Below, in pieces: positions 42,729 to 54,149 of a DNA stretch of 64,000 nt. The stretch comes from Chara braunii (lineage: Eukaryota > Streptophyta > Charophyceae > Charales > Characeae). How positions within the stretch are numbered: the first letter of the stretch is position 1; each line of letters begins with the position of its first letter. The notes beneath the pieces are model-generated. The model made no database searches. It saw only the letters and a program-made list of their open reading frames with translations, and was not told the origin of the DNA. The stretch lies in contig BFEA01000583.1 of assembly GCA_003427395.1 (NCBI GenBank), forward strand, positions 858,719-922,718. The letters are read 5' to 3'. Both the position numbers and the translations under genes were made by a program.

Positions 42729-45700
42729 ATGGCGACGAATGCTAGCGAGAAGGAGGCAGCTTTCGTCGCCTACGACTTTGAGACTGACGAGAGGTGGTTG
42801 ACATACAGGACGAATCTGACTATTCCGCCTGGGCGCAACGAGGCGGCCGTCATTCGGCGCTACAAGCAAAAGTTCTTCAGACAGCACATTGTAAGAGTTG
42901 TGTCTCCTACAAACCAATTTTACTGTTTTATCGTCCTCCTCCAAGCTCGCAGGCATTAACCATCGCCCGTTCTCAGCCATTTTCCTGGGAGCATGTTTAT
43001 GAGCGCTACGGCTTTTCCCGTCCTCGCCTCTTACGCGTTCGTTTCTTGTCTGCCTGTCTCATGACCGCCCTCCGTTCTGATTCTCCTGTTCATCCATTTG
43101 TCTCTTTTTCCTACCTCCGTTTCCTCTTCTCTTTGCGTACCTTCTCCTTCTCTTAGCCTTCCCATTGCCCGGATCATCGCACGATTCCGCATGTCTGTCG
43201 CCATCCTCCTCGGAGTCCGGCCGACCCTGTTTTCCTCCTGTCTACCTCCGCGATCATCTCCCGGCTCTCTTTGTCAGGGAAGTCCCTGGCCCAGCTGCGC
43301 TGCTCGAGACGCAAGATAAGAACAAGAAGCTGATAACCTTGTGATGCGTGAGGGGATGGAGGACAATGGATCAGGGAGGGTGTTGTGGATCTCCTATAGC
43401 AGTGACTGAGCGATCGCCGATGCGGCCTTAAATGGGAGCAGTTCTCTATGTTTGGGGCACACAGAGGACGATAGGGAGGGCTCATGGGTTCTGTCAACGG
43501 CTGTGAGAAGGGTGGAGAGGAGAAGTTGAACGGGGGATGGGAAACGGTGGGAGATGACGGGGGAGAAGAGGAGGGCGAGGGACTTGATGGGGAAAGGAGC
43601 ACGATAACGCGATGTAGGCTGTTTTCTTTAAGGCCTACGGCAGCTTACTCCTTTATCTGTCCATTTTCTTCGCCGGGCACAGTTGTGCGGAGCCAAGGGA
43701 ATGGGAATTCCAGTGTCGTATGCTTTTGGCGTGCGCTCCGGAGCCAAGGGAATGGGAAATCCAAATTTCAATTTCAGTTTTCCTTTTTCTCTGAGATAGT
43801 GTGGGGATCACGATCGTTGTCACGATGGTTGTTTATAATTCTGAGTAAGACGTGAGGAAGGGGGGGGTGGGGGGCAGTGCGGCAGGCGGAGAAAGAGAGA
43901 AAAGGAGTTAGCGGCGAGGGAAGAGGAAGATGGTTACGGGAATTGTGAGGACTTCCTTCTCGTGGCACAGCCTCTGTTTTCTGTCTGCTTTTTGGTATTT
44001 TTTTAGGAAAGACTTGACTAATTGAGTACGATCAATACTAATGTCTACATGGTATCAATCTTTCTATCTATTCTTAGAAACTGGCGGGGGAGGCATCGTG
44101 GATGAATTTGTGCAGAGGATAAATCTGTGGATCAATGTTGAAGACCCCTACACAAGATCATGCTGCAAATGGTTTGGTTGGTTATACTCCACTTTTCTGA
44201 GGTGATCAATCGACCGGTAGGTACACAGTGTCGGTGGGGTGATCGTTTCGCGCTGCTGACGTTATCGATAGCTCTCAGTCGGTCACTTTTATTAAGCAGA
44301 TCCGATCGCTTTTCTTCTATCTGCTTGTTTTCCGACCGGAGCTGCTCGAAGCCCAAACAAACTGGGGCCGTCGCGCCCTGCAGAGCGTCGACGTTGGTGA
44401 CGGATCGTTTTCTTTTCTCGATTTAGTATGATCATAGGGGGAGGGCCAAAACCGAGAAAAATGATATGGATGATAAGGCGGAGAACGTGGGAGAGAGAGA
44501 GCGATGATGATGTGGTGGATGATAAGGTGGAGAACGTGGGAGACAGAGAGAGGCGTCTGTGGGTTCGAATTGGTGAGTGGGGTGAGAGAACGGCAGTCTG
44601 CTCTGAGTTTATTCAGGCAGGGATCGTCCTCGAGGGTTGTAGATGTTGCCCACTTGCTACTGGGATGTGGGGGAACGCTGTTGATGTGTTCCTTTTGTTT
44701 CTTCTGTTCTTGGGCGCCGCTAGTGCTTGACTTGCCTCGCACGGGGAAGGTCTTTCTTCTGGAGACAGCCGAATGCTCGAGCGGGCCCGCCTGAGGCGAG
44801 TCAGTCGCAGGCAGTTTCTGCCCTTCACCCACGGTTTATAGGGTGAAGGACAAGAGAAAGCCCTAAATTGGATGCTGCTTGAAATGAAAAGCTAGATAGC
44901 TCTGGTACTCCATCCACTCGAAGGATGAGGAGGAAGAGGAGGCGGCAGAACAGCAAGAAGAGGCAGACGTAGATGAGAAAGGAGGCGAGCCCCGTCTTTT
45001 AAGGATCGACCAGGTTTCTTTTCCTTTTGTTGGCGCTACTCTGCTTAATGGATTGCATTGAACTGCGCCTTCTGCCCCTCCTTGCCTTCTTTTTCCCGCC
45101 TTTTTCCCCCGTGCACTTCTTTTTTTTTTTTTTTTCTCTTGTCTTCGCTCTTATCTGGGAAATATTAGAAATTTGTAAACGAAAGCTGTTGTTTGATTCT
45201 TCGTAACAAGCAAGCTTATCTGGCGAGGTTTTGTCGTGTACGAATGGGTTTGTTCATTCTTGCTTGGCTTTGATTTCCCTAGGATCCGGACTACCAGATC
45301 GATCCGCTGCCCGCGTCGACTGCATCGAAAGCAATCCCATCCGGTTTTCATGCCGGAAGAGACATTCCTCGACCACCACGGCAATCTTCTGCAGGTACGC
45401 GGCCCTTCTTTGCGGGAGTTGCCTCTTGGCGTGATTGCCTGGTTTTTACTTTCTTATCACTCTTCTCATTACACTTGCTGTAATTTCTAAGGAATTCATC
45501 TCCTTGCGAGTGGTTAGGCGGAATTCTTTTCAGCACATCTCGAGTGCACGTCTTCGTGTGTCTTCTTATGAAAAGTGACCCTCTGCGCGAATCAAGGGTA
45601 GCTTCTGGTGCCCACCTCGCTTGCAATTGCAATCCCTACCCTTCTCCCCACGTGGCTCGTCCTCCGGGTTCTGGTGAGAACCCCTCCACGGGAGCAAAGC

Positions 45701-46206
45701 TGGGCGCGCCCTCGTCCTGCAGGCACTTCATTTTGTTCATGTCCGTGCCTCCTCTGCGCCGTTGGTCGGACGGATTGCCCCCACCCACTACGTTCTCCTA
45801 CCGTTTTAGGGTTGTGGTGTCAGATGATCAGCTCGTCGTCTTCGCATGTTTTCTCTATGGGACTGCCGGGTGGCATTTGATTTGTTGTCAGGCTCCCTCA
45901 GTCAGCAGAGCATGATCGCTTGGTTCTGTCAGACAGGCAAACGTGAGGCGCCCTAGCTTAATAGTCCCTGTCGTTTTTACTCCCTCATGGGCTTCGATCA
46001 ACGTACTCGGACGTTTTGTCATGTCAGTTGCATCGTTTCTGAATAGCCTGCCGTCAATGTGTGTGTGTGTGTGAGCCTCACGTTTGCCCGCTGCTGCACG
46101 TGTGCTTTCCATTTCAAGCCAAACTGTCATTGCAGGTAACGCACCCGGTAGAGGGTCGGAGACGATACCATCACCCCAGCCGCCGATGATCGCCTCTCCC
46201 TGCCAG
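42729..46206 (+). CDS. Candidate spliced host gene, unknown conserved-looking protein (exons 1-3)
   Basis: Exon 1 (42729-42890, 54 codons) starts in a strong context (AAG ATG GCG) and encodes 'MATNASEKEAAFVAYDFE' with 'RWLTYRTNLTIPPGRNE' and 'RRYKQKFFRQHI'. It ends at CACATT|GTAAGAG. Exon 2 (45283-45394) follows a TTTCCCTAG acceptor and continues in phase as 'DPDYQIDPLPASTASKAI', ending GCAG|GTACGC. Exon 3 (46136-46206) keeps the frame ('NAPGRGSETIPSPQPPMIAS'). A possible exon 4 is 46434-46476 (CAG|TTGGCGG to AAGCAAG|GTATT). The remaining exons are not located. The charged, aromatic N-terminus looks like a real conserved protein, but I cannot name the family. Codon use is unlike the surrounding transposons. 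Exon 2 and exon 3 are less certain than exon 1. Confidence 0.5.
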
Positions 46207-46929
46207 GTAACGCACCCCACATTCTCTCTCAACTTTTCATGGGTGGGCATTCGAACGCCGGGTTCGACTCGAGGTTTGTCTTACGGTTTGACTGCCAGCG
46301 TAGGAAACATGCCGTCGGCACTCCTGATTAGGTTAAGGGCTTTGCTCCACTCGGCACCAAATTTGTAAACTGGCGAGTGAATCTACACCTCGAAGGTGGA
46401 AACATACACTCACCGTTTCCGCCGTTTTCACAGTTGGCGGAGGTGGAGCGAGGCCCTAAAAGGTGCCAAAAGCAAGGTATTCCTATATTCTGCCCAATGC
46501 TTGCTGCGGCTCGACTGCTGGTGTTGGGGTTTTACCGAACCACCGTTTTTACGTACTCATCAGTCTTGTCACATAGGCAATTCAACTCGTTGGCCCCCTG
46601 TGATTGCTTGCTATCCTTAACTCCGCCCCTGCCCGTAATTAGTACTGTCTCGCCGTCAACAAGTGTTCTACACACTATCCTTCACTCCCCAACTGCCGTG
46701 ATGATTTGGGGCATTGGATCTTTTGCCATTTCGCAGCGCACTCGTAGCGAATATGCCTCCCACAGCTCAAGGGTGGGGCAGACCTGTAGCAACACGGACA
46801 TGAACCTGGCTTTGGCAAACATGGAAACATGGCTCTCACCGCTCACACTTGGGGCATGGTTCTGGTAATTGGGACCTGATGCTGTCAACTCCAGCTAGGA
46901 GCATGTTAAGTGGCAGCCCCATACAGGAT

Positions 46930-47280
46930 GGATCATCTACAGGTTTTTTTTTTTCTTTTTCGTGGTTTCTTTCGTTCTTTGGCTTTCACTTCTTTCTTTC
47001 TTTGTTTCTTTCTTTTGCTCGTGCTTTTCTTTCTTTGTATCTTTCTTTTTCGTTCGTGCTTTTCGTTCTTTCTCTCTTCTATTCTTCCTTCCTCTCTGCT
47101 TTCCTTTTTCTTTGGTTCCCCAATAGCCCGTTCCTCCCTTCCCTTCTTTTTTGTTCTCTTTTCCTCCCCCTGTTCTCCTCCTGTTATGTCCCCCCCCTCC
47201 TCCACCCCCCTTCTCTCTGTATGGTGGTCTTCTCTCTCTTTGCTTTTTATCTTACTCTCTCCCTGGCTCTCTTTCTTGGT
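46930..47280. repeat. Polypyrimidine (CTTT/TTC-rich) tract
   Basis: About 350 bp almost without purines on the plus strand, ending at CTTCGTAACGTCACAG. If the gene at 42729 extends this far the tract could be the pyrimidine-rich end of an intron, and the short open stretch after it (to a TGA at about 47380) a terminal exon. That is speculative. Phe/Ser/Leu-rich frames through it are artefacts. Confidence 0.85.
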
Positions 47281-49000
47281 CGTCTTCGTAACGTCACAGA
47301 TAGGGCAACGAGTTTGCGTTCATGGTCTGCCGAGCCTCGCGGTCTGTTGACGCATTCATCCTCACTTGCCGGAAGCCAGTGAAGCCCTTCCGTTATGCTC
47401 TGTTAGACCCTCCCCCTACCCTCCCCTTCGCAAAAAAAGGCGAAGAACTCGTCTTCAGCAATCGCGAACTACATTGGCCCGTTCGTACCGTGCACATGCC
47501 AGTAATGGGCACTGTCCCGGCTTGCTGAATGGGTTGGTGGGGACTGGTCTAGCAACATTCTCCCGACTGGACAGCATGGGGCGGATCCAGCCGGATAGCG
47601 AAGATCCCAAGTTCGGCATTGTCAGATTGAGCGCAGCAATGGCATACAGGCAGTGCATTAACGATTGTCTCAGTTCAGTTCCCTTGTGCAATTGACTCGC
47701 AACGACCAGGTAATTGCAGAGTTTGCTCAAACTATTGTGCAATGTTTCGGGGCAAGCCCCGAGCAGAGGAGGTGATGCAACTGGGCTCTGTCGCATACAA
47801 CGGAGGAGTATGCAGGTGGAGCACTGATAAAAGCCACTATGTAGTGGCAGGGCTATTGGAGCCACGAATAGGTCGTTCCTTGGCCTGATGGCCTGCAATC
47901 GGGCGGTAACATCCAGCAACAATGAGAGTGGAGGGCAGAATTCTTGGTGTCAGAGTGATTCTAAGATATCTTGGTGGCAGAGTGATCCTAAGATATCTTT
48001 CCTGTACCCGACACCAACGGGTGTCCTCTAAGCATTGTGTCCGGAGCGGACTGTTACAATCAAATTATGAGAGTTACGGGCGGCCGCCGCCGTAGATTAG
48101 TTTGAACGCAGGCAAACGAGTACCTGCTGTGTGGCAGGACCGGTTCATGTTCTGATCCTGCTCAACTTCCAATGCAAATCTCAATTTTGAGAGAAGGCAC
48201 GATCGATGAACTCAAGAAGAAGTGGAAAAGAAGAAGACGTTTGAACCTATGTCATCGCCCTTCCTGAATTAATCAATGATTACAGCAATAAATGTACGAA
48301 TGAACAAGAATCACGTCCGAGTAATCCCCCTTTCCGTACCGTAGGTCAACTCCCTTCTACTACTTCATAGGGCGGTGAAGGCCTGCCTCTTCACCGTCAA
48401 GCTCGACCGTCTCAACCCAGTGTTCCGTCTAACTCTCCCTGTGGGAGGGACTGCTGGTGTTGAATATGCCGGCCTACTCATTGCACCAAATGATACTCCC
48501 AACAGCTCCTCCCTACCTGCAGTTCCTGCCTTTTGGCGGGAATGTCATTGCAGTCACTCCCAGGGCCCGTATCTGACCTGATATCTCCTACGGGCCTGGA
48601 CCATCATGACCTCTTTGGAAGCTCCTCTCCGCCTACTGGGTACTTGCCAAGGTCTACCTTTGTCCTTGTCGGTCCTGGCCTTTCTACATAGTCCGTCGTG
48701 ATATCTAATTCTAGTCCTACGCCTGCCGCTTTGCCTATTTTCTGTTCTACTCTCCCGGACACAGAAAACACAGCACGAGAACAGAGTGAGTTCAGGGGCA
48801 CAGCAAGTATCCCCTGAAGACTTGGACACAGGTAAACAGTAATCACACTCAAAACACAGACATCTCAGCAAATCAGGCCAGCAGACAGCAATACTCAGAG
48901 AACTGCAGACATCCCAGACAGATTCTCTACTGTTGGGCATTGGCTCGTTGAGCTCAGAATGCTGAGAAATGTCCCATTCTCAAATGAACGCACTGGTCAT
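47281..49000. other. Unassigned sequence
   Basis: Several open frames of 70-155 codons on both strands (minus 47455-47922; plus 48375-48581; minus 48554-48940) lack recognisable motifs. A 28-bp unit 'TTGGTGTCAGAGTGATTCTA' is doubled at 47943-47998. Parts may be eroded LTR-retrotransposon DNA, but I cannot show it. Confidence 0.35.
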
Positions 49001-51557
49001 GTCTTATGTTTATTACAGTCAACAAGAAGATGCAGAATCATCACAATTCGTAAGTGTGGATGAAAGTTTGCTGCTGTGTTTCTGTGGAATTGAGTTTTGT
49101 GAAGGTGTGGTTGCTGAAGACAGATGACCATTTTTGTGATATGGGAAGGTTACGGCAGGATGAGTGGCATGATGCCCATTCCTTTTGCCTGGATGCTACG
49201 ATGTCAAAGAGAGGCTCCTCTTTTACCAGCAGCGAACAGCTTAACAAGAGCTGGCTGCACTGGGCTGAAGACTTGTTCTTGTTGCGAGCCCACAGGCAGC
49301 AGAAACAAGTCCTTGGCTCCAAGGAGTGTGGGCAGGGGTGTTTGTTGTCTTGCTTGGATCATGTGACGGACTCTCATGCTCCCGTCTACTCTGCCATCTG
49401 AGTAACCAACTGCAGAACCTGTTGACCATCAACGCTCAAGTTCTGACCCATTGGAAGCAGGACAAATGGACTAATCCTTGCGGGGATGCAGTGATCCTCC
49501 GCCTGTCCTGTGTAATGAATGGTGAGGCATAGACCATGGCAACCGGCTGGGCATAGATGCAATACAGCTTTTCTTTCTCAGAGGCACCTTTTGCAGTGAT
49601 CTGCTTCGGATTCAATATTATATAGTATCAATAGCTATAGCAGTCGGTGACTCAAACGGTTGCCCCAAAAATACGAAATAAAATAGACACAAGGGAAAAT
49701 CGTATATCAAAACGACTTCTGGCATTGTCAAAAGGGATAGGGGTCAAAACTTCAATCTGATTTGCACAGACTTTAGAAAAGAAAGCAATAATGCGAGTGC
49801 CTTCAGAGTAGCTTCTGGAAACATTAAGCCGACATGACGTGGTGTGCTGAGGGCTCACCAGTGTTCTAGCTGGTCCATCCTAATGCCTCATGAGTAATCA
49901 TATACCCTCTCTTTTCAGGCAGCCGACTGATGGCAACCGGCTGGGCATCAAGCAGACATCACGTGGTCAGCAATAGTCTCCTTAGGCAAAGGGTGCACTT
50001 CCAGCTATGCGTAGGAGTAATCATATACCCTCTCTTTTTAGGCAGCACCCTAATGCCAGTTGTGGGCAGAGCTGGGGCAACAACTATTCCTTTCGGCCGG
50101 TTGCTATCTGCACGACCTCCTCCATGAGTCCGAGTGCTTCACTGATGCTGTGTGTGGTTCCTTGGACCTCTAGCGGGTTGGAGAGGAGCAACCTTGAAAA
50201 CTAGGAACTTGGAAAGTACTCCACCAAGTAGAGCAATCTTTGGCTTGATTTGTGGGCACTGCCAGAGCATTTTCCACTCTCTCCCTCTCACCCTATGATA
50301 CGCTCCACAGGACACGTCAAGCGGTACAACCTCTGTACCAGGCAGGTCATCGAGCTGCCCACCAGGCCTGTCACTAAGCTTGATGCCCTTTGTTAACCAC
50401 TGGTCTACCTGATATTTTTTTGATCCCCTGACGACGTTGCTAAGGATGACGGTTCTTCATTCCCCCAATTTAGAATGGTCTCCGTTCTCCCTCCATCGTG
50501 CACATGATCCCACATATCCTGTGTTACAATAAACAGAACGGTGAACAGACCCTGACACATGTTACCTTTGCTGTGTCTGCCCGTTGCACTTTGTCGCGGC
50601 CGAACTCTGAGAGAGGGGCCGGACTTGCTTTCCTAGCAGGCCCGGTCATCTCACGTCCTCAGGGAGGTGCCTTGGAGGCACCTATGCTTGGTGCTTTGAA
50701 ATGGATATGGATGGGTCATGGGTTCGCATACAATGGGGGTTATCGCTTGCTAGGTCTCATAGTGCTGTAGCTGGTCTTTTCACGCCTTGGGCAAGCATTC
50801 TTCATCTTCAGTTGGTTATCAGGCAATTGCCCTTTCCAGTACTCAGTCAGTCCAGGGAGGTTCCTTGGGAGGCTTGTCTTGTTTCCTTCCTGAAAAGTGC
50901 ACCCACCCCGTCATCCCTTTGTTATCTCCTACCTTTTCCAAGTGCCCTCAAAGCAAGCCGAGTAAGAGACCAAGTTCCGGTCTTAGCGTAGGGTCCAGTC
51001 TATTACTCAGCTCACATGTGCGGCCCTCGTGAAGATGTTAGTTCCCTTATATCATCAGTATTCTATCTCAGCTCACATGTGCGGCCCTCGTGAAGACGTT
51101 AGTCCCATTATATCATCAGAGTAGGCTCGTCCGACCCTCCCCGGTCGTGCATAGGATTTTGTTGTGGTTTTCCCCCCATCGGGAGTAGCCTCCTTGACAT
51201 AGGGTAGTCTCAAGCAAGCTTACTGCTCTACCTGAGCCAGGGCTTAACAAGCACAAGGAAGCGACGCATTCCATCGGGCAGTCCAACCATTGCACAAGTG
51301 AGACATGCATGCAGTCCAAGCAAGCGTCAGGCATGCCTGCTCAAACAGCTCCCCTTGCCCCTTAGTCTTTTCAGTGCACCCCCCCTGCTCCCCCCCGCTT
51401 CTCGCATCGTTACCCTTCTCTTCGTACCCCTTTGTCTTTATTATGGATGAGTGTCCCAGTTGGCATCCCCCCCAACCTTCTTGGGGGCAAGATATCTGCC
51501 AGATATTTCTCCGAGTAATGAAACTACCCCATCTCCTCTTTTCGCCCCATAGGAAGA
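49001..51557. other. Unassigned sequence with short direct repeats
   Basis: No gene is recognised. ATGGCAACCGGCTGGGCAT occurs at 49536-49554 and 49930-49948. A 24-bp block ending CCTCTCTTTT occurs at 49892-49915 and 50015-50038, each followed by AGGCAGC. A 61-bp unit starting CTCAGCTCACATGTGCGG is doubled at 51006-51119. Confidence 0.4.
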
Positions 51558-51668
51558 ACCCATAAGGCCCGCTATCTCCATCATATCCCTGTCTACCCAT
51601 AAGGCCCGCTATCTCCATCATATCCCTGTCTACCCATAAGGCCCGCTATCTCCATCATATCCCTGTCT
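51558..51668. repeat. 37-bp tandem repeat, three perfect copies
   Basis: Units at 51558-51594, 51595-51631 and 51632-51668 are identical (ACCCATAAGGCCCGCTATCT start). It contrasts with the diverged repeats around it and therefore arose recently or is kept homogeneous. Confidence 0.97.
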
Positions 51669-51722
51669 CTCTCGTACACTGCACAGTTCACTATCGTGGC
51701 CACTCTGGCAAGCACGCGACTT

Positions 51723-52680
51723 CCGTCCGGACGGCTATCCGGGCATAACCCCTTTTGAGCTTGAGAACGGAGAGCCAACCACCTTCCCGTGGATGCACTC
51801 GATCCACATACGACTGTTGAACAGCAAGCTGGGAATCAGTTCACTAATGAGGAAGAACAGTGGGGAGAAGTAGTGTAGTACAGGCACATAGTTTTTGTTC
51901 TCCTTCTCTTTCTTTCCCTTGACGAATAGGAGTGGAAGTGTAAAGGATCTGGATGACAGGGGAAAGATGAGTCCACGTATGACTACGGAAAAGGAGGCTG
52001 GGAAGGCAGGGAATGAGAAAGGGAGGGAGGAGGAAGAGCAGTGGGGAGTAGTGTACTACTACAGGCACATGATTTTTTGCTCCCCTTCTCTTGCTTCCCC
52101 TGGACAAATAGGATGTGGAAGTGTAAAGGATCTTGATGATGGGAGGCAGATGAGTATCCCTCATGAATCTATAGCAGGAGCAAAGTCACAAGCAGGAGGG
52201 CGGCAATCACACGACTCCCATCCGGTTGGGCCTCCGGGCATAACCCCTTTCGAGCTTGAAAACGGAGAGCCAACCAACTTTCCCGTGGAATGCACTCATT
52301 CCATGTACAACTGTGGAACTATCCCGGCTAAATCCGCTATATATTTTAAACGATTTTGACGTAAAGCTAAAACTATTTCCAAATACATTGATGGTCATTA
52401 TTAGGTCTAGGGGTATGGGACATCGCTTTTTCATGGCACGGGTTCAAATCCCGTAAGGGACAGGAGGCCGGGAAGGCAGGGAATGAGAAAGGGAGGGAGG
52501 AGGAAGAGCAGTGGGGAGTAGTGTACTACAGGCACACAGTTTATTGTTCCCCTTCTCTTGCTTCCCCTTGACAAATAGGATGTGGAAGTGTGAACGATCT
52601 GGATGACAAGAGGAAGATGAGTGCCCCTCATGAATCTATAGTGGGAGCAAAGTCGCAAGCAGGAGGGTGGAAAATGAAGT
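51723..52680. repeat. Nested direct repeats (about 490-bp period with three subunits)
   Basis: A segment 'CCGGGCATAACCCCTTT..' to 'CCGTGGA.TGCACTC' occurs at about 51737-51808 and 52231-52297. A subunit with 'GGAGTAGTGTACTAC', 'TAGGATGTGGAAGTG' and 'CATGAATCTATAG' occurs in three versions, at about 51855-51985, 52040-52185 and 52515-52665. In one frame the first segment reads 'PGITPFELENGEPT', which resembles the 'GVTPFEL' block of gypsy integrase; this is weak. Confidence 0.75.
52394..52462 (+). pseudogene. tRNA-Glu(UUC)-like remnant of mitochondrial type
   Basis: 'GGTCTAGGGGTATGGGACATC', 'TTTTTCATG' (anticodon TTC) and a perfect T-arm ACGGG-TTCAAAT-CCCGT, then 'AAGGGACA', follow the order of plant mitochondrial trnE. 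Several bases of the anticodon stem are deleted and the 5' acceptor strand does not pair, so it is not a working tRNA. It is probably a relic of organelle DNA transferred to the nucleus. A decayed SINE head is the alternative. Confidence 0.55.
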
Positions 52681-53136
52681 CCATGAGCAAGAGGGTGAAA
52701 TATGTGGGGGAGGTAAATGAGGGAGGCGAATGAGTGCAGGGACAGACTGACAAGTTCCTCTTTGAGAAGCAGATGGTGAAAACTCATGAAAAGCTGACGG
52801 AAGGACGATGAGGAGGGTTGGACCACCTTGCCCTTGGCTATGGGTTCTCCCCCTGTGTTTGGGGCTGGGGATTGTCGCCAAGCTGGTGGGAGGGAATAAA
52901 GAGAGCAGTGCGGAGGAGTCGCGACTTAAGCATGTGAAGACTCCGTACTCTGGTATCACGAAGTATGTGTGCATAGAGTTCAATCACCACAGACCCTGGA
53001 CTCCACTGAATCAAACACTCGGGCGGGGGTATAATAGTGCAACGTTGGATGTCACCTACTCCCTTCATTCCAACACCATTTCACTTTCGCCAGGACCATG
53101 ATAGTGTGTTTATGCCGTGTGGATGATTGCATCCAC

Positions 53137-53137
<1 letters not shown>
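52681..53137. other. Unassigned sequence before a long poly-A
   Basis: A plus-strand open frame at 52808-53101 has no recognised motif. The stretch ends at a 48-base A-run, so it may be the 3' end of a retroposed sequence. Confidence 0.35.

Positions 53138-53185
<48 letters not shown>
53138..53185. repeat. 48-base poly-A run
   Basis: An uninterrupted A-run; a probable retroposition tail on the plus strand. Its length suggests a young insertion or slippage. Confidence 0.97.
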
Positions 53186-53186
<1 letters not shown>

Positions 53187-53287
53187 ACGATGCTGAGAAG
53201 GTTACGACTTTGCCATGAACACCTCAAACAACAGGCACCTATGACCATAAAGAAAGGAAATTCTTTGGCATTCCCTCCTGTTTTCTA

Positions 53288-53850
53288 GTGAGAGAGCCCG
53301 CAACAGATCATCTAGTATTTATCTTTAGTACGACTTTGGAGGAGCACGTAAAGCACTTAAGAATAGTCTTTGATGTCCCTGAAAGCACAAGGTCTATGGA
53401 GAGAAAAATAAGTTTGGATGGACGAAGGTCTTGTACTTGGGCCATGAGATCTGTGCAGATGTGGTGGCCATCAGAGACTGGATGTGACCTTGGATAGGTT
53501 AGATTTTTCTCCGATATGACAGGCTACCAGAGACCTTTTGCAGAAAATTACAGTACTATAACAGGTAGATTTTTCTTCGGTATGACAGGCTACCATAGAC
53601 CTTTTGTAAAAAATTACAGTACTATAACCTGGCCCCCCTGGCTGATTTTAATCGACTGCATGTGAAAAGGCCTTCAAGCAATTGAAGCAGGCCTTAATCA
53701 ATCATCCGGTTCTAAAGATTGCAGAACCAGATCAACCTTTCGTCGTGACCACTGATGCAAGGCAGTACGGAAGAGGTGCTGTTGCATACTGTAACGGTGC
53801 AGACCAGAACAAGAACCGACCTCTCAATACAAAGTACAAGATAGCGTAGC
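53288..53850 (+). pseudogene. Ty3/gypsy RT-RNase H fragment
   Basis: In order: 'TTLEEHVKHLRIVFDV' (after the RT active site), 'KFGWTKVLYLGHEICADVV' in another frame, then 'MTGYQRPFAENYSTI', the RT-RNase H connection. After a 66-bp duplication comes 'EKAFKQLKQALINHPVLKI' with 'AEPDQPFVVTTDARQYGRGA', the RNase H start with its first catalytic Asp. The order and spacing are those of gypsy pol, with shifts and stops. It lies on the opposite strand to the larger pol at 54943-58765 and belongs to a different gypsy lineage by sequence. Confidence 0.82.
53500..53629 (+). repeat. 66-bp in-frame tandem duplication in the gypsy RT-RNase H linker
   Basis: Units start at 53500 and 53566 (TAGATTTTTCT.CG.TATGAC). 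The period is 22 codons. The second copy has several substitutions, including stops. Confidence 0.9.
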
Positions 53851-54149
53851 GGAAGACTTAGATACCAATGATCCGAACAAATCAATATTGCAATGCAACC
53901 CTGAACATACATCATCATCATCGTTCCATGGTGTGAAAGGGGTCTGGCGCTCCCAACCATACACAGATGAAGAAGAAGGGGGTTAGACGAAGAGGAGGGG
54001 AAGATGGGAATGTCGTCAACACCAAGTCTTCAGCACAGGCCCAAATAGTCCCTCGTCAAAATGTCTGAATCCCAAATGTCGAGTCTGGATCCAATGTCGT
54101 CAAGTCTCAAGTCACAACTCTCTCTCTCTCTGTCGTAGTCTGAGAAGTC
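53851..54149. other. Spacer with CT-rich patch
   Basis: No gene is seen. A CT microsatellite begins near 54118. Confidence 0.45.

Noticed and set aside
46849-47382. 177-codon Phe/Ser/Leu-rich frame that looks like a membrane protein
   Set aside because: It is translated from a polypyrimidine tract; the apparent hydrophobicity is a composition effect.
48554-48940. Possible LTR-retrotransposon gag or pol piece on the minus strand
   Set aside because: The reading 'VDLGKYPVGGEELPKRS' suggests a protein, but no family motif could be named, so it was left unassigned.
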